DNA of 64,000 nucleotides from Neurospora intermedia (GCA_037102815.1 BTPP01000001.1:6845001-6909000), one strand, 5' to 3'; positions 33,395 to 45,058 are shown, numbered from the stretch's first letter. Notes: a model not told the origin generated them from the letters alone. Made by a program: numbers and translations.

Positions 33395-36300
33395 ATGAAG
33401 GATAACAGCCTTCGTCTGCGCCTCGTCGTCCGCCGTCATTCCCTCCCCGAGGTCAGAATCATCCACAACGTCCCTCTGGAGAACGACCCAACCATCGCCG
33501 ACCTCGTCGACCAAATCAACGACATCATTCCCCTCGAGAGCCACGAATGGGGCCTTGAAGATTACGTGGTCGAGCTCCGTAATAAGGAGGGTTATGCCTT
33601 TGAATGTCTGCACTTCCAGCAGGTGGCCAACGTCCTCAAGGACGAGGAAGAAGTCTTGTGAGTTGAACATCAACATCTTCTCACCTGCCCCGTCATTCAA
33701 CCCCTCTCTGTACTTCACTTGCTGACTTCCAACCCCGCAGTGTCCGACCCCTCGTCACCGGTGATCGAAAGCGCCGTCTGCTGTCCGGCCGTGATCAAAT
33801 CTCCAACGATGGCAGACACCTGATTGACGGCGTTCCCTTTGGCCGTCCTCGCCTCAGGTCTCCCAGAGACAGACCCCCGGTCGACATTCCCCCTCTCAAG
33901 CGGAGAAGAATCGAATACGATACCATCGAGCATGGTGATGATGAACAAGCAGAACCCCTCTTCCTCACCCGCCATGGCGAAGGTTCCGAGGACCGGGAGA
34001 GCACTCGTCAAGTCCGCTTCAACAACGCTGGCTTGGATGCCAACGAGGACGAGGACGATGAAGAAGACGATGATTTTGTCGACCAAGAGCAATACGGTGA
34101 CGATGAGGAAGAAGACGAGGGCCAAGACGAAGATGACGATTACGACATCAACCCAGACGAACTTGCCAATGAACTCGAAGGTCTTCAGGAAGCAGAGTCA
34201 AGAGAAGATACCCCAGTCGAGGACAACGTTGAGCAACCCACCGACATTAGCCCTACCAAGTCCCAAAAGTCTATCGACCTTTCAGACATTGACAGGATCG
34301 CTGCTCTCCGCGCTGCTTTCCCCAGAGTCTCGGTCGGCGTCTGCGAGAAGCTCCTCCTTCAGCACGATAGCAACGAGAACAAGGTTTACTGGAAGCTTCG
34401 ACGCAGGAACCGTCCCCATATGACCCTGCAACAGATGCTAGCCTATAAGAGACGTCTTCAAGTCCGTGGACCTGAAGGTGCAATTGAGGACGAACTGGAG
34501 GCCGAAGCGTCCGAAAAGAGTGATGCCGAATCCGTCGCCTCCTTGGTCAAACATTACGATGAGCATGGCTTCCCTGCTGGCTCTATCCTTGATGGTTCAG
34601 CTTCCCGTCACATGGTCGAAGCCCTTCGTATGTCAGGCCAGGATGTGAGGCTTCCTGTTCACAAAAAGTTTGATGATGATGAGGACGATGAGGGCACCGT
34701 CCAGCCCTCCAAAGTCGCTGCTCCGTCTGACGAGAACGAAATTCCCCTCGACTCAGAAGAGGAGGGGTCAGACTTTGACCTCGACGAGGACGACGAGGAC
34801 GACGAGGACTTATCCGAAGAGGGCTCTGACTCTTCCAACGACTCGGATGCTGTCTCCCTTTCTGATAATGCGGAGGAGGTGCTGAACGAAGAGGATCTCA
34901 GCGAAGCCTCTGACGAAGGATCCGCTGCCAGTGACAGCGAAAGTGGCCCCGAGGTCTACACCACCAAAGTAAAGCCCCCCGCGGAGATGGTCGCCCCCAA
35001 GAGCCCCCAGCCCAATGACGAATCCTCAAGTTCTGACGAGAGCGACAGCGACAGTAGTAGCGACGACGACAGCAGCTCAGAGGAGGACACATCCAGCAGC
35101 GAGAGCGACTCCGAAGATGAGGAGGACGATTCAAGCAGTGATGATAGCAACAGCAGTGATTCCGATAGCTCTTCACGCCACGATGCCAACGCAAATTCCG
35201 ATAATGATATTAGCAGCGATTCAGAGTCCGATTCCAGTGACAGCAGTGATGACGACTCGGATGAAGAACCAGTTACTTCAAGTTCTAAACATGCAAAGAT
35301 TACCAAAGCTGTACTCCAGTCCAACAGCGAACAGTCAGCTACCCTTGATACGGCCACTCTTGATACTTCAAATGCATCCAACGACCAACAAAACCAAAGC
35401 CCTGTGCCTCCAGGCCAAGGCAAGAGCAAGACAAGGGCCCGGAACGCACGCCGGAGGCTTTCTGCTAGGATAAGAAAGACCGCATCCAGAGACACTTCTA
35501 TCATTGGCTCTACGTCCGGTCAAGACACAGGGACGTCGACACCGGCTGACCTGGAGGCCAAGAGGATGGCCTTACTCCAGTCACTCGGTCATCTTGAGTA
35601 TCTCGGCAAACCAGCCGAAGTAGAGAAGCCTGCAGCTCCCAGTCCCGAGACTGAACAGCCTGAGCCCTCTGCAGACGACACAACCTCTGCCCCGGCTAAG
35701 CGGAAGACGAAACTCGACGTGGACGCTGGCCGCCGTATGCTGTTCGGATCTCTTGGTCTCAAGAACCCCAAGTCTCAAGAGGATGAGGAAAAGATCCGCG
35801 CTAGCTTGATGAAGGGTGTCAAGCCTCTTGTCAACCACCGTGTGGAGGATGCCCAGAAAGACGCCGAAGTTGCCGTAACCGAAGTAGATCCTGATGCTTG
35901 GCGCCAAAAGATCAACTATACTGCCGTTGAGTGCACCGAGGAAGGCGTCGAGCTCAGCGAACCACCTTTCCCATTCTATCAACGCTGGGACCCTCAGCAG
36001 CAAAACTACTGGGGCAATGGCCGTGGAGGACCCTCAAAGCGGAAGCAGCAGAACCAGGGGGGATATGAGGAGGAGGAGCCGGGTACCAAGAAGAGAAAGG
36101 TGTCGGACGCTGACGAGAATGTTGTCCTGAACTACGACGAGGAGGACCCCGATGCTTATGCGGCTCAGGACCACCCGGCAGAAGAACAAGATGAGGAAGA
36201 CTACGGTGAGGAAGAGGAGCACAATGACGAGGAGCACGGGGACGAAGAGGAAGACTTGCCTCCTCTTCCCAGTGATTTGACCACTTTGCCTCTGCTCCAA

Positions 36301-38259
36301 CCAGGACAAGCCAAGGCTGGCATGATCATCACGTGGAAGCAATTCCTGCTCTCCAAGGCTACCAACTGGCAACCTCAGGTTATGAACATGACAGGAACCG
36401 TTGATGAAGTCTGGGACCAGAACGATTTGCGAATTCTCCTTGCCAAGCGGGATAGGAACTTGGACGTCAATGAGAAGGTCTATGATGATGAGGGCAACCG
36501 AGTCTATGACAAGTTTGAGGTTCCAGAGGACGAGGATGACGCCGATGAGGATGCCGAAAAGGGGTACCGGACCATCAACTTTGCCGACATGATGGAGCCG
36601 CGGGTCTTGCGTCAGTCAGAGGATGAAGTCTTGGTGCCGGAGACCCAACATATCTCGCCGGCGAATGAGGATGGGGCCAGTAAGGCCAGCTCGCGTACTC
36701 TCGATCATAAGGCACCTTCGGAGCCCGAGTCGCAAATCGTTCATGAAAGTCTCATCCCTGCTACGGATCATGGAAGCTCTTACGAACCTCAAGCTGCGCA
36801 GGTGACTTCTCCCGGCAATGTCTCCATTGATGATCATCTCCGCTCGGAAATCAGCCTTATCAGTACCGGCTCACGCCCGGAAGCGGATGCCTCTGTGTCT
36901 CGCGACGAACTTCTAAACGTAAGCAATCCCTCGCCACAGCGTGAACAAGCACCCGAATTGCCGTCATCTCCCCAGCATGGTCTTAGCGCACCCCCGTCCG
37001 AAGGTCACAACACCCCTCCGCGCAGCTCCGTCCTGGGTGATGAGCTGCCAGACGCCTCGGATCACCCTTCTCAGGAGCCTGAATCCCAGGATCAAAGACC
37101 TCCCTCTCGTTCCTCCGCCTACCTTGAATCCCAGCGTCTTACACTTAACGGATTCTCTGATGGACTGGAACAGGTAGCTGACAATCGGGGTAGCTATGTT
37201 AGCTATGCTAGGCTTGAGGTTATCCCTTCCGACGCGGATAGCGTTCGTAGCGGAAGGCAGCCGGACCCAGAGTTTAGCATCGATTTGGGAAACAACCAGA
37301 TCCTCGACCAGTCTGAGCCTGAGGACGAAGATGACGTTCCGATGCCAGGTCGCGATGATGAGGAGGATGTCTCAATGCCAGGTTCCAATCACGAGGAGGA
37401 TAACGAGGAGAATGATAGCGAGGAGGACCATGACGAGGACGATCAGGAGGAGGAATCACAACAGACTACACCTAGACCTCAGAAGCAAGCATCACTATCC
37501 GAAGAACCTGCTAGCCCCGCGCTCTCCGACCTTTCAGCTTCTAGCAACGATTCCTTCCCCTCTCTGAGCCAAACCACCACCAAATCCAGTCAACGCAAAG
37601 CCAGTCAGCCGCCCAAGTCTACCCCCAGAGATCCCATTCCTACCACCAGCAAGACTCGCAAATCGTTGGACGCTGTCAACCTAGACTACGAGCAGGCCAT
37701 GAAGCGATTGGACGAAGAAGAGTCCTCCCAGGAGTCCACCACAATGGACGACACCCAAATCAAAGTAGAGAAGCGTCGCCAACTGTCCGAGCTCGCCCAG
37801 AAACTAGCCAAAACGCCCATCGAGCGTCCTTCACCTCGGAAGTTGCCTTTTCGTCGGACGACCTCCACCCCTTCCAAGCTGAACCAAACCACCACTGCCA
37901 CTACCAAATCGAAAAGAATAACTCGGTTCAGCGGTTCCTTCGTCATCCCTGATGGGTCTCAAGTCGTTGACCTTTGTGATCTGACCAGCAGCCCTGAGCC
38001 TGAGCTGAATGAAGACTATGCTGACGATGATGTGGATGAGACTTATCATGAAAGTAGTCCAGCTACTAGTCAGAGTCAAAATAGAGCGCCGCCGTCGACG
38101 GCTCCTGGAGCGTCGGCGTCATTTGTGACACCAAGGAGGAAGCTGTTTGGTAGCACGAGGTTGAGCTCTACGCAGGTGCAGAGTCCGAGGAGGAGTCAGC
38201 CGAGTATTATCACGGGGTCATTGAGGAAGAACAGAGGTTCGGCTTCTTCTTCCAAGTAG
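33395..38259 (+). CDS. Large acidic nuclear protein with coilin-like N- and C-terminal regions
   Basis: Exons 33395-33657 and 33741-38259 give 1593 residues. The 83-nt intron is GTGAGT...CCGCAG. Residues 1-95 look like a ubiquitin-fold module of the coilin N-terminal kind: LRLRLVVRRHSLPEVR, then a hydrophobic helix, and VFVRPL at the end. Around 267-327 lies a CUE/UBA-like helical segment (IAALRAAFPRVSVGVCEKLL). Two acidic tracts follow (about 184-227 and 397-597), the second almost pure Asp/Glu/Ser. A basic nuclear-localisation motif, KKRKV, is at about residue 870. At about 924-1000, LPLLQPGQAKAGMIITWKQF and the TNWQPQVMNMTGTV that follows resemble the atypical Tudor domain at the end of animal and plant coilin. 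Coilin scaffolds Cajal bodies for snRNP maturation. The likeness is my reading and unproven. The rest is disordered. The frame stays open for 71 codons after the stop (see findings). Confidence 0.8.
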
Positions 38260-39692
38260 AGTTTGGGAGAGTTGAACAGACCGCTTTTGCCGAATGTGGT
38301 GGAAAAGGTAAAGGAGGAGAAGGGTGAGAAGAGGATTGGAGAGAAAGGGGTAAGTGGAACGACAGGGAAGCCTGTTTCTCTCTTTCAGTTCTTGCGGGAA
38401 AAGCCGGTTTTGCAGTCCATTATGGAGGAGTACGAGGCAAGAAAAGCAGGACAGTTGAAGTTGAACATGGCGTAGGAATCATGGGACAAGAATGAAGGCA
38501 GGGCTTAGTGTCTGTACTGGCTGGGCAGGATGTGACCATAGCGGTGGATAACGGGTTATTAGAAGTTGCATGTTCGATACAGCTGTGTATCATTTTGCTT
38601 CCTTGAGGTATCTTATTCACATCTTACCGAACGATTGTATTCTTGGCTCCGTGGTGATCATATCCCTTCTGTCATGGCCTTTTAGACTCAGTTTGTCCAG
38701 CTGGCAGCTGGGCGCTCGAACAATGGTAGAGCTACTTTTGATGCGGTGGACTGACGGCCTGACGGGCCTGATACATACTTGTAGAGAACATCAATCGGGG
38801 TCGGAGTGAGAACTGATGGATCATGGGGTTGGTGAGTTTCCGTCTGCTTGATGGCTAACGAATATGACGAAACATACGGAACGTCAATGGCATAAAGAGA
38901 GACTGAAATCGGGAAATGATGGGGATCAATTCTTTGAAGAGCTGGTGGCTTTGGGGGCCCGGTTTAGCGAAGGGTTGGTGTGTTTCGCGTTTACTAGAGG
39001 TACCGATCTTCGTCCTTTCGTACATGTATTTTCACCTACCTTCAGGCTTCATGTAGAGGTACCATAGCTTATTTCGTTGACTGGATGGGGGATCCTGGTT
39101 CACAAGGCATTACAACAGGCAGGTGCTTGATGGCATACCGCCTAGGGAGACAGACTATAGACTAAAAAGGTTGGGAAGTCATGGTATAATTACTTGCTCT
39201 CCGGTGTTTCGTTATGAGTCAAGTCTGATAGTCCTCGACCAGATGTGCAGAAACATATAAATCTACGTCCCATGGCTTGTGGAAATGGAAGCATACCTTT
39301 ATCGTTGTCACTAGATCTTCTCTTCGTTACAATCCCAAGCTCACTAGAGGTACCTTGGAGGTAAATATCTATCCATCGTACTCTTTCTTTATTTCTGCGC
39401 GCTTACACGCTTTCCCTATTTTTACCCGCTTACCTACCTACCCGCCTACCTACCATTTCCCTCCTACGCTTTCCCTGATTGTACCACTTCCCCTGCTGAC
39501 TTTCCCTCCTAACTTCCCTTTCCCTCCTGACTTCCATTCCAAGCCTAGTTTTCATCCCCATCCCCATCCACAACCTGTCAGTCCGCATCCCCATCGCCAT
39601 CGCCATCCCCACCCCATCAAATCCCCAGCACCAGTGCACATCCCATCCATCCATCCTTCCCATTGGGTACCTCACTGCTGAACACAACCCAA
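38260..39692. other. Intergenic, 1.4 kb
   Basis: The first 216 bases continue the frame of the coilin-like gene beyond its stop. Farther on, three copies of a TAGAGGTACC motif lie near 38995, 39052 and 39343, and a CCTACC/CCATCC-rich pyrimidine tract fills 39420-39660. The plus-strand frame in that tract (39277-39681) is low-complexity and not called. Confidence 0.5.
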
Positions 39693-40880
39693 CTAAGAAC
39701 TACCCGAACTACTAGCAGGAGAAGGGGGGCATGGACCACCTTCACACGAACTGCACATTGTAGTCAAAGTTGCCAAAGCGGCGTTAGGTCCTTCTGTGGT
39801 GCTGATACTACTCGACATGTTTGTGTTGATGTTGCTGTCGATACTTGGCTCGGTGTTGGTGTCATATGTGGTGGGGTTGAAGATGTTGAGGCCGGCGATG
39901 GCGATGGTGATGTCTGAAGTACCTGTGTTTTCTGCGTCATTCCCCGCGTGGATAATGGGAGTAGGAGAAGTGGGAGAAACGGTGGAAGTGGTGGAAGTGG
40001 TGCAAGTATTCGAAGGAAGGGAAGCACTAGAGGTAGCATCAAGTTCAGGTAAGCTGAGAAGAGAAGAGATAGGAGAGTTGGGAACCTCTAAGGAAACCCA
40101 AGAGCCGGGCATGATGGTTACGTGCAGAATAGGGCTGGGGTAGGGGTTGGAGCTCGTTTCGGTGTGGGGTTGGACATTCGGCTGAGAGCTGGACGACGGA
40201 GATGGGATGGGAGAAGTGCTGCGAGATGAGATCCAGGAACCGGGCATTCTGACTTGGAGGATAGGAGTAAGATGGTGATTAATGTTGGGTTGGGGATCTG
40301 AAGTGTCTGGGGAAGTAGCTTGGGAGTTAATCTGAGGAGTACCGCCCCGACACTGGGAAAGTGGAACAGGAGGGCTCAGGGGTATGGTCCCGGTGAAATA
40401 GATGAAGCCTTCCTCGGAGCTGGTTTGCGACTTTGGTTGGAGATTCTCCGTCGGTCGAGGATACTCTTCCGTTGAGACAGTCCAGGTACCTCTAGGAGCG
40501 GTGAAGTTTTCGCTGGCTTGAGAGCTGGACATGGACTGATGGATTGACTGAGGGTCTGCTTCCGGGCTGAGTAGACTTGAAGAAGTCATGCCCGGGCTGG
40601 GTTCACGGGTCATTACTGGTTGGGGGTCGAGTGAAAAGAATATGGACAAGTCAAATAAGGAGCTTTCGGCGGAAGAGGTATGGGAACTGGGGGCTGAAGT
40701 GGGCTGGGAAGTGGAGGGACAGGAGGCCGGGGCTGTGGAAACTTGGGGACTTCCAGTGCTAGGTGTCGAGGGTATAGATGGCGAGCGTGGCAGGGGGATT
40801 GACGGCGGTAATGGTGGTGAGGCTGGTGAAGGTGGTGACGGAGGTTGTGATCGGGTCTCTGAAAAGGACTCGGAGGACAT
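39693..40880 (-). CDS. Ser/Pro/Thr-rich protein of unknown function
   Basis: A single frame encodes 395 residues from ATG 40880 (CACAATGTCC). It is disordered throughout, with Ser, Pro and Thr together making up about half of the residues. It has internal repetition: RMPGSWIS and IMPGSWVS sit in two related blocks, each preceded by PIL-x-V, and RGTWTVS is a weaker third. A stretch EEGFIYFTGT resembles the DDY-x-V-x-Y motif of the gene at 43406. No signal peptide, membrane segment or known domain is seen. Its start MSSESFSETRSQPPSP is like those of two of the three Ser/Pro-rich frames that follow, suggesting a loose local family. A 396-codon uninterrupted frame argues for a real gene, but composition alone can keep a frame open, so confidence is moderate. 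Confidence 0.55.
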   Translation of the reverse strand: MSSESFSETRSQPPSPPSPASPPLPPSIPLPRSPSIPSTPSTGSPQVSTAPASCPSTSQPTSAPSSHTSSAESSLFDLSIFFSLDPQPVMTREPSPGMTSSSLLSPEADPQSIHQSMSSSQASENFTAPRGTWTVSTEEYPRPTENLQPKSQTSSEEGFIYFTGTIPLSPPVPLSQCRGGTPQINSQATSPDTSDPQPNINHHLTPILQVRMPGSWISSRSTSPIPSPSSSSQPNVQPHTETSSNPYPSPILHVTIMPGSWVSLEVPNSPISSLLSLPELDATSSASLPSNTCTTSTTSTVSPTSPTPIIHAGNDAENTGTSDITIAIAGLNIFNPTTYDTNTEPSIDSNINTNMSSSISTTEGPNAALATLTTMCSSCEGGPCPPSPASSSGSS

Positions 40881-42281
40881 TGTGATATGTGGTGATTTTA
40901 GTTGTGCTGCGTTTGAGAAATGAAAATTGAAAGATGCTATCAGCGCGTTGAACAATTGGCTTCAAGGCTGGAAGCAACGACAGGAGGCATTCTTATAGCT
41001 CCTTATCAAAGTGTGGCTTCTTCATGGTAATTGTCGACCATGGAAATGACATGCCTTGCTCCAGGTAAGCACTACCTCTACCCATCAAGGTACTCGGGCT
41101 CAGTCAGATGCGGCTCCCACTTGGTGTTGATCAGACGTTGGTGGCATTCTCATAGGCGTCAAGTGTTTGTTCGGTGAGTCTCCAAACTGGCACAAAAGCG
41201 TCTAAAGCTAAAAGGTTTAGGAGAAGGACGGAACAAAGTTGAGTCATTGAGAAGTAGGTCACTACCCAAGCATCACGTACCTTGAATCAAGCACGCTCAA
41301 TAACGGTAGATTCTCCCGCTTGCAATGAAGTGCCCTCGTTCTAACAGCGTTCAAAGGATCACAATTCCCAATTTCGTGTTACCTGCTCCCTTAGCACTAC
41401 CCCAACAAAGGCAACTCCCGTGCCAGTTTCTAATGGGTCTGAAGCCAAACCGTGCCCAGACACTCGATATATCCGGTTGTGAGCGTGGTCTCGATATCTC
41501 AAGTGTATGACGGTTATGTCTTGAACCAAAAGAGGCCAGGATCAAGGAAGTTGAAAAATTCATCCTGCCGCTGTAATCTGTTCCTTTCGTTGCCGTCCAT
41601 GACGCGTCTCGATGTTCAAGTCCAGTGCAAATCGCCATGTCAAAGATAACCTCGACATGAATCGCTGAAGTGCAACATGCAGAATCAGGAAGTGCCCCTG
41701 CATGCGGACAGAGGCCGGAGATTGACTGGACGTTGATGTTTCGCATGTATGACCTTGAGGTATTATTTCGGAGAATTGTACGTCGCCGATAAGGAGTCCT
41801 TCGTTGCTTCCGATGGCGAAATGTTGTACGCGGATATCGAGCCTTCCTTGGGTGTTCATTATATCTGTCGACTGTTTCCTGTCATGTTGTCTCTGAACCC
41901 GACCTTCACTTGTTCTTTTCCAATGCTTGGTCGCATCAAGCAGTTGCTTCCGTCTCGACTTGGCCCTCGTTCTCTCATTTTGGCGCCATCTTCGTCTTCC
42001 CACCTCTTCTTGCAATCTTGTTCAAGAGAAGTTGGCATAACAATAAACACCAACAGAGGTGGCCTGATCAAACGGCGACGCTGCGTCAGATTGTCAGCTC
42101 CAGCCAAAATTGACCGATATGCCTATAATTTCTCCCGGGGTTAGAGAGCAGCTCCTGTGAGCGAGAAGCATAAAATTTTCCGCCACTTTCCATCACCAAA
42201 ACCAAACACCAACACCTTTTTGTCCAACCGCAACTTTCCACAGACATCAACACAAGACGTTCAAGCCAACCAACCATCAAA
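40881..42281. other. Intergenic, 1.4 kb
   Basis: These are divergent promoters of the two Ser/Pro-rich genes. Overlapping frames near 41560-42144 on both strands (131-151 codons) show no domain and are not called. CATAAAA at about 42169, roughly 110 bp before the ATG at 42282, may serve as a TATA element, and an A/C-rich leader follows it. Confidence 0.45.
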
Positions 42282-42533
42282 ATGGTCATTCGCACCACCT
42301 TCGGGGAGCCCATCCCTACCGTTCCCAGCGCTCCCATTCCAACCCTTCCCAAGCCGAAGCCGCCTGCCCGCTGCGAGGTCGGTGGACCTATCCCTACGGT
42401 CCCCAGCGCTCCGATCCCGACCCTTCCCGGGCCTAAACCCCCTTCCCGCACCGAGGGCGGCGAGCCAGTTCCCACTGTACCGAGCGCTCCGATTCCTACT
42501 CTACCCAAACCAAAGCCGCCTACCCGCCTGTGA
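42282..42533 (+). CDS. Small proline-rich protein made of three 26-residue repeats
   Basis: The frame encodes 83 residues; the ATG is in ATCAAAATGG, an excellent start context, after an A/C-rich leader. After MVIRTTFG the protein is three copies of a 26-residue unit of the form EPIPTVPSAPIPTLPKPKPP followed by x-R-C/T-E, at 42306-42383, 42384-42461 and 42462-42530. Such Pro-x-Pro repeats form extended polyproline helices. The third copy ends TRL-stop. In the next frame the sequence reads on as CEDSNREDDYEIVYDPVDLTT to a stop at 42603, and unit 1 has the same ARCE junction. The stop therefore looks like a one-base frame change relative to an ancestral protein of about 106 residues. I do not recognise the family. 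Confidence 0.6.
   Translation: MVIRTTFGEPIPTVPSAPIPTLPKPKPPARCEVGGPIPTVPSAPIPTLPGPKPPSRTEGGEPVPTVPSAPIPTLPKPKPPTRL
42306..42530 (+). repeat. Three in-frame 78-bp tandem repeats
   Basis: Units start at 42306, 42384 and 42462; the last is cut short at 69 bp. Differences between units are mostly silent or conservative (I/V, K/G, A/S/T), suggesting selection on the protein. Confidence 0.85.
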
Positions 42534-43405
42534 AGACTCGAACCGCGAGGATGATTACGAGATCGTGTACGACCCGGTAGATCTCACCACCCACTTGAAG
42601 TAGCAAGAGCTCGCCGCTCGTTTCACCCAAAAGTTTTTGCGGAGGTGGCTCTAGTGGCTTCAATCCAATGGAGAAGAATCATCAAAGAGGCTGAAGGAGG
42701 AATTTGACACGGTGTGGGATTTCGCTCGGATAACGATAGCGGCTCTGGACGAAGCGATGGGGAGGAATCGAGGCGGCGCGCAATGAATAGAGCTGGCTCA
42801 GGGTAACGGGCGTGCTTTGGAGAACAGGACTAGGAGGTTGTGATGGGTTGGCGACGTCGGGAAGAGAAGCAGTCAAAATTGGCCATCAAGGTTCTTGTGC
42901 GCAGAGATAAGGCTGTTGATAAGGGCATCAATCCGCTTCCCTTGGTAGCTTCCTTCCTCTCCTGATTGTATGTGAGCTTGTCGTCAATGTGAATCGTACT
43001 TTCTTTTTCAACCACCTCTAAGCAGAGTAACTCTAGGTAATTTTACCGATCAGAACCAATAATTCCAGTTATTCTCGAGTTGCTGTCCTTCTGCGTTATT
43101 GTTCAGTTCTCCTCTCCAACACCAATTATTGAGTTCTCGCTCCAACATGAACAACACTTGACCTCCCACTGGCCTCACCTTTGACAACGTCCGAACGTGC
43201 GCCATGATGTTGGATTCATGCCTGGCTGTCTTCGTATTTTCCTTCGGTCTCGATCAAGGCAGTTTGCAGGCCAGTTTGCCTACCTCATTTCGCTCGCCAA
43301 CCACCAACGGAAGCAGGTGTCATCGACGAACATTGCTTTTGGGGGGTATCATTCCATTGAACGAGAAGTGATGAGACATCCTTCACTTTTCCTGCTCCGA
43401 CAAAC
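42534..43405. other. Intergenic, 0.9 kb
   Basis: The first 70 bases continue the alternative frame of the repeat gene (see that entry). The rest has no supported feature. Confidence 0.5.
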
Positions 43406-44110
43406 ATGCCTTTACGCCTAACAAAGGACATCTTCCTTTCGCTATATCACCTTCGCTGGCCCTTCCTTGACCGACCAATGTCCCTGACATCCCTAGGCTT
43501 ATTACCAAGGCAGTCTACCGATATGCTCGCTTCTTCCGCATCCAAAATGTCCTCTCCCAGTCCTGACTCGCAACACGAAGTGATGGACAGCTCCCAGCCT
43601 AGAAACACAAGCTCGCCCGTCTCTGACATCCCCAGTACTTCTGGTGCTCCCACCCCTACCCCTTCTACCCCTTCATTGTCCATCAAAATTCCCAACGCCG
43701 TCCACCTCCCCTCCATCCCCGCAACCCTCAAGCTCTCCGGAAGCCTCATCAACGGCCACCCATTGTCCGACCGCGGTGAAGATGATTATGTTGTGATCTA
43801 CTCCGGAAACGCGGCCGAATGTCCTCGGTCGTTTATCATTCATCTCGATTTGACTGGCGAAAATGCCCGGGATGTGATAAACTGGCAAGAGGAGGGGGAG
43901 GAGGAGCAAATAGAGGAGAAGGGTGAAGAGGATCGACTCGACCGGCAGCAGCAGCAGCAGCAGCAGCCCATCTCATATAATGTGGAATCAAGAGACAGCC
44001 ACGACCAGAGACACTTGCAGTATGTATGTGTACATGCAACTAGGAGTGTATTTCCTTGGCAGCCGGCGACACCTTCGCCGCCCGATCAAACACCACCAGG
44101 GTCACGATGA
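43406..44110 (+). CDS. Ser/Pro-rich protein with DDYVVIY motif and Gln tract, unknown function
   Basis: The frame encodes 234 residues from ATG 43406 (ACAAACATGCC). In-frame ATGs at 43481 and 43547 are alternatives, and the last (CCAAAATGTCC) gives a start, MSSPSPDSQ, like the neighbouring genes. The order is: Ser/Pro/Thr-rich leader; a more ordered central part at about 90-160 containing VHLPSIPATLKLSGSLINGH, then DRGEDDYVVIYSGN and SFIIHLDLTGENARD; a Glu-rich stretch; and seven Gln (CAG repeat at 43946-43966). The central part may be a small beta-rich domain. The EDDY-x-[IV]-[VI]-Y motif recurs in the frame downstream of the repeat gene 0.9 kb away. No known domain is recognised. Confidence 0.5.
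   Translation: MPLRLTKDIFLSLYHLRWPFLDRPMSLTSLGLLPRQSTDMLASSASKMSSPSPDSQHEVMDSSQPRNTSSPVSDIPSTSGAPTPTPSTPSLSIKIPNAVHLPSIPATLKLSGSLINGHPLSDRGEDDYVVIYSGNAAECPRSFIIHLDLTGENARDVINWQEEGEEEQIEEKGEEDRLDRQQQQQQQPISYNVESRDSHDQRHLQYVCVHATRSVFPWQPATPSPPDQTPPGSR
43946..43966 (+). repeat. (CAG)7 microsatellite
   Basis: Seven perfect CAG units code for seven of the glutamines in the 43406 gene. It is likely to vary in length between strains. Confidence 0.85.
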
Positions 44111-45058
44111 TGAATCGTTTTACTGTAGGCAGTTGGAGCGATTACCCGGATGGGGTTTTGAGGCACTCCCCCCGTTGGTGCACCGGGTGGGTTGAGGGCT
44201 GATTCACCGAGGGGTTATCGGTCGCGGCCTCGGGCATGGTCTGTTTGGTTGAGATGGGCGCAGATGGAAGAAGGCAGACGATGGAAGATGGGTAGAATAG
44301 GCTGATTTCAGTCTCCAACAGGACTGGAAAGTAAGTGAGGATTATGGATAGGTAGCTGAAGCGATAAAGTATGCCAGGGAAGGAACGAAAGCCACGTAAG
44401 ACGAGAAAATTCAATCGTCTGCTTCAATATCCTGCTCAAGCAGTTCAGTGATGAGGCTGCGATTTTGTAGACCTGGCGAGTACCTCCAGGCCATCACAAG
44501 CCTCCCAAGGTATGTAACATGCTCGCTGATCCGTGATGCTCGCGGCTTCAGGGTGGTAAAACCGTCCCGATCGAATCGACGAAATCTCGCGGGTCATCGA
44601 CTAGGTCCGCAAGGCTTGGACACCATCCATGGACCGTCTTCCAACGTTGTTGCTCGGCTGTGCATACTGAACATCCGGGTCTCCTCTTCTCTGAACGTGA
44701 CCTGTTTTGCTTGACGTAGTGAGCATGAACCACACCAGTCTATCGGCCTCTAGCCCTGCCTTCAATCTCGTCCGCGGTCTGTGTGATTCCCTCAAATGAC
44801 CAAAAACAATATGAATGTGTCATTGACCCGGGACGCTTGACGAGGTGTCATGTTGTGCGAAGGAGAACAACGCGAAGGCCGTCATGATTCAAATCCAGGA
44901 GGATACTGTTTCCCCCATAAAAAGGAACCCTCTCAAGCCTTCTCGTGAACTCCAGACAGAACGGCCATCCTCTTTTGGAGTAAACCGGTGTCAGAAACGA
45001 AATCAACGCAACAGACCACTATTTCACCAATAGCTGATTGGCTTTCCAAACTCCCGAG
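44111..45058. other. Intergenic, 0.95 kb
   Basis: No gene is seen. CATAAAAAGG at 44918-44927, about 135 bp before the next ATG, could be a TATA element for the 45059 gene. Confidence 0.45.

Noticed and set aside
39277-39681. 134-codon plus-strand frame with Pro/His/Ser runs
   Set aside because: It arises from a low-complexity CCATCC/CTACC tract.
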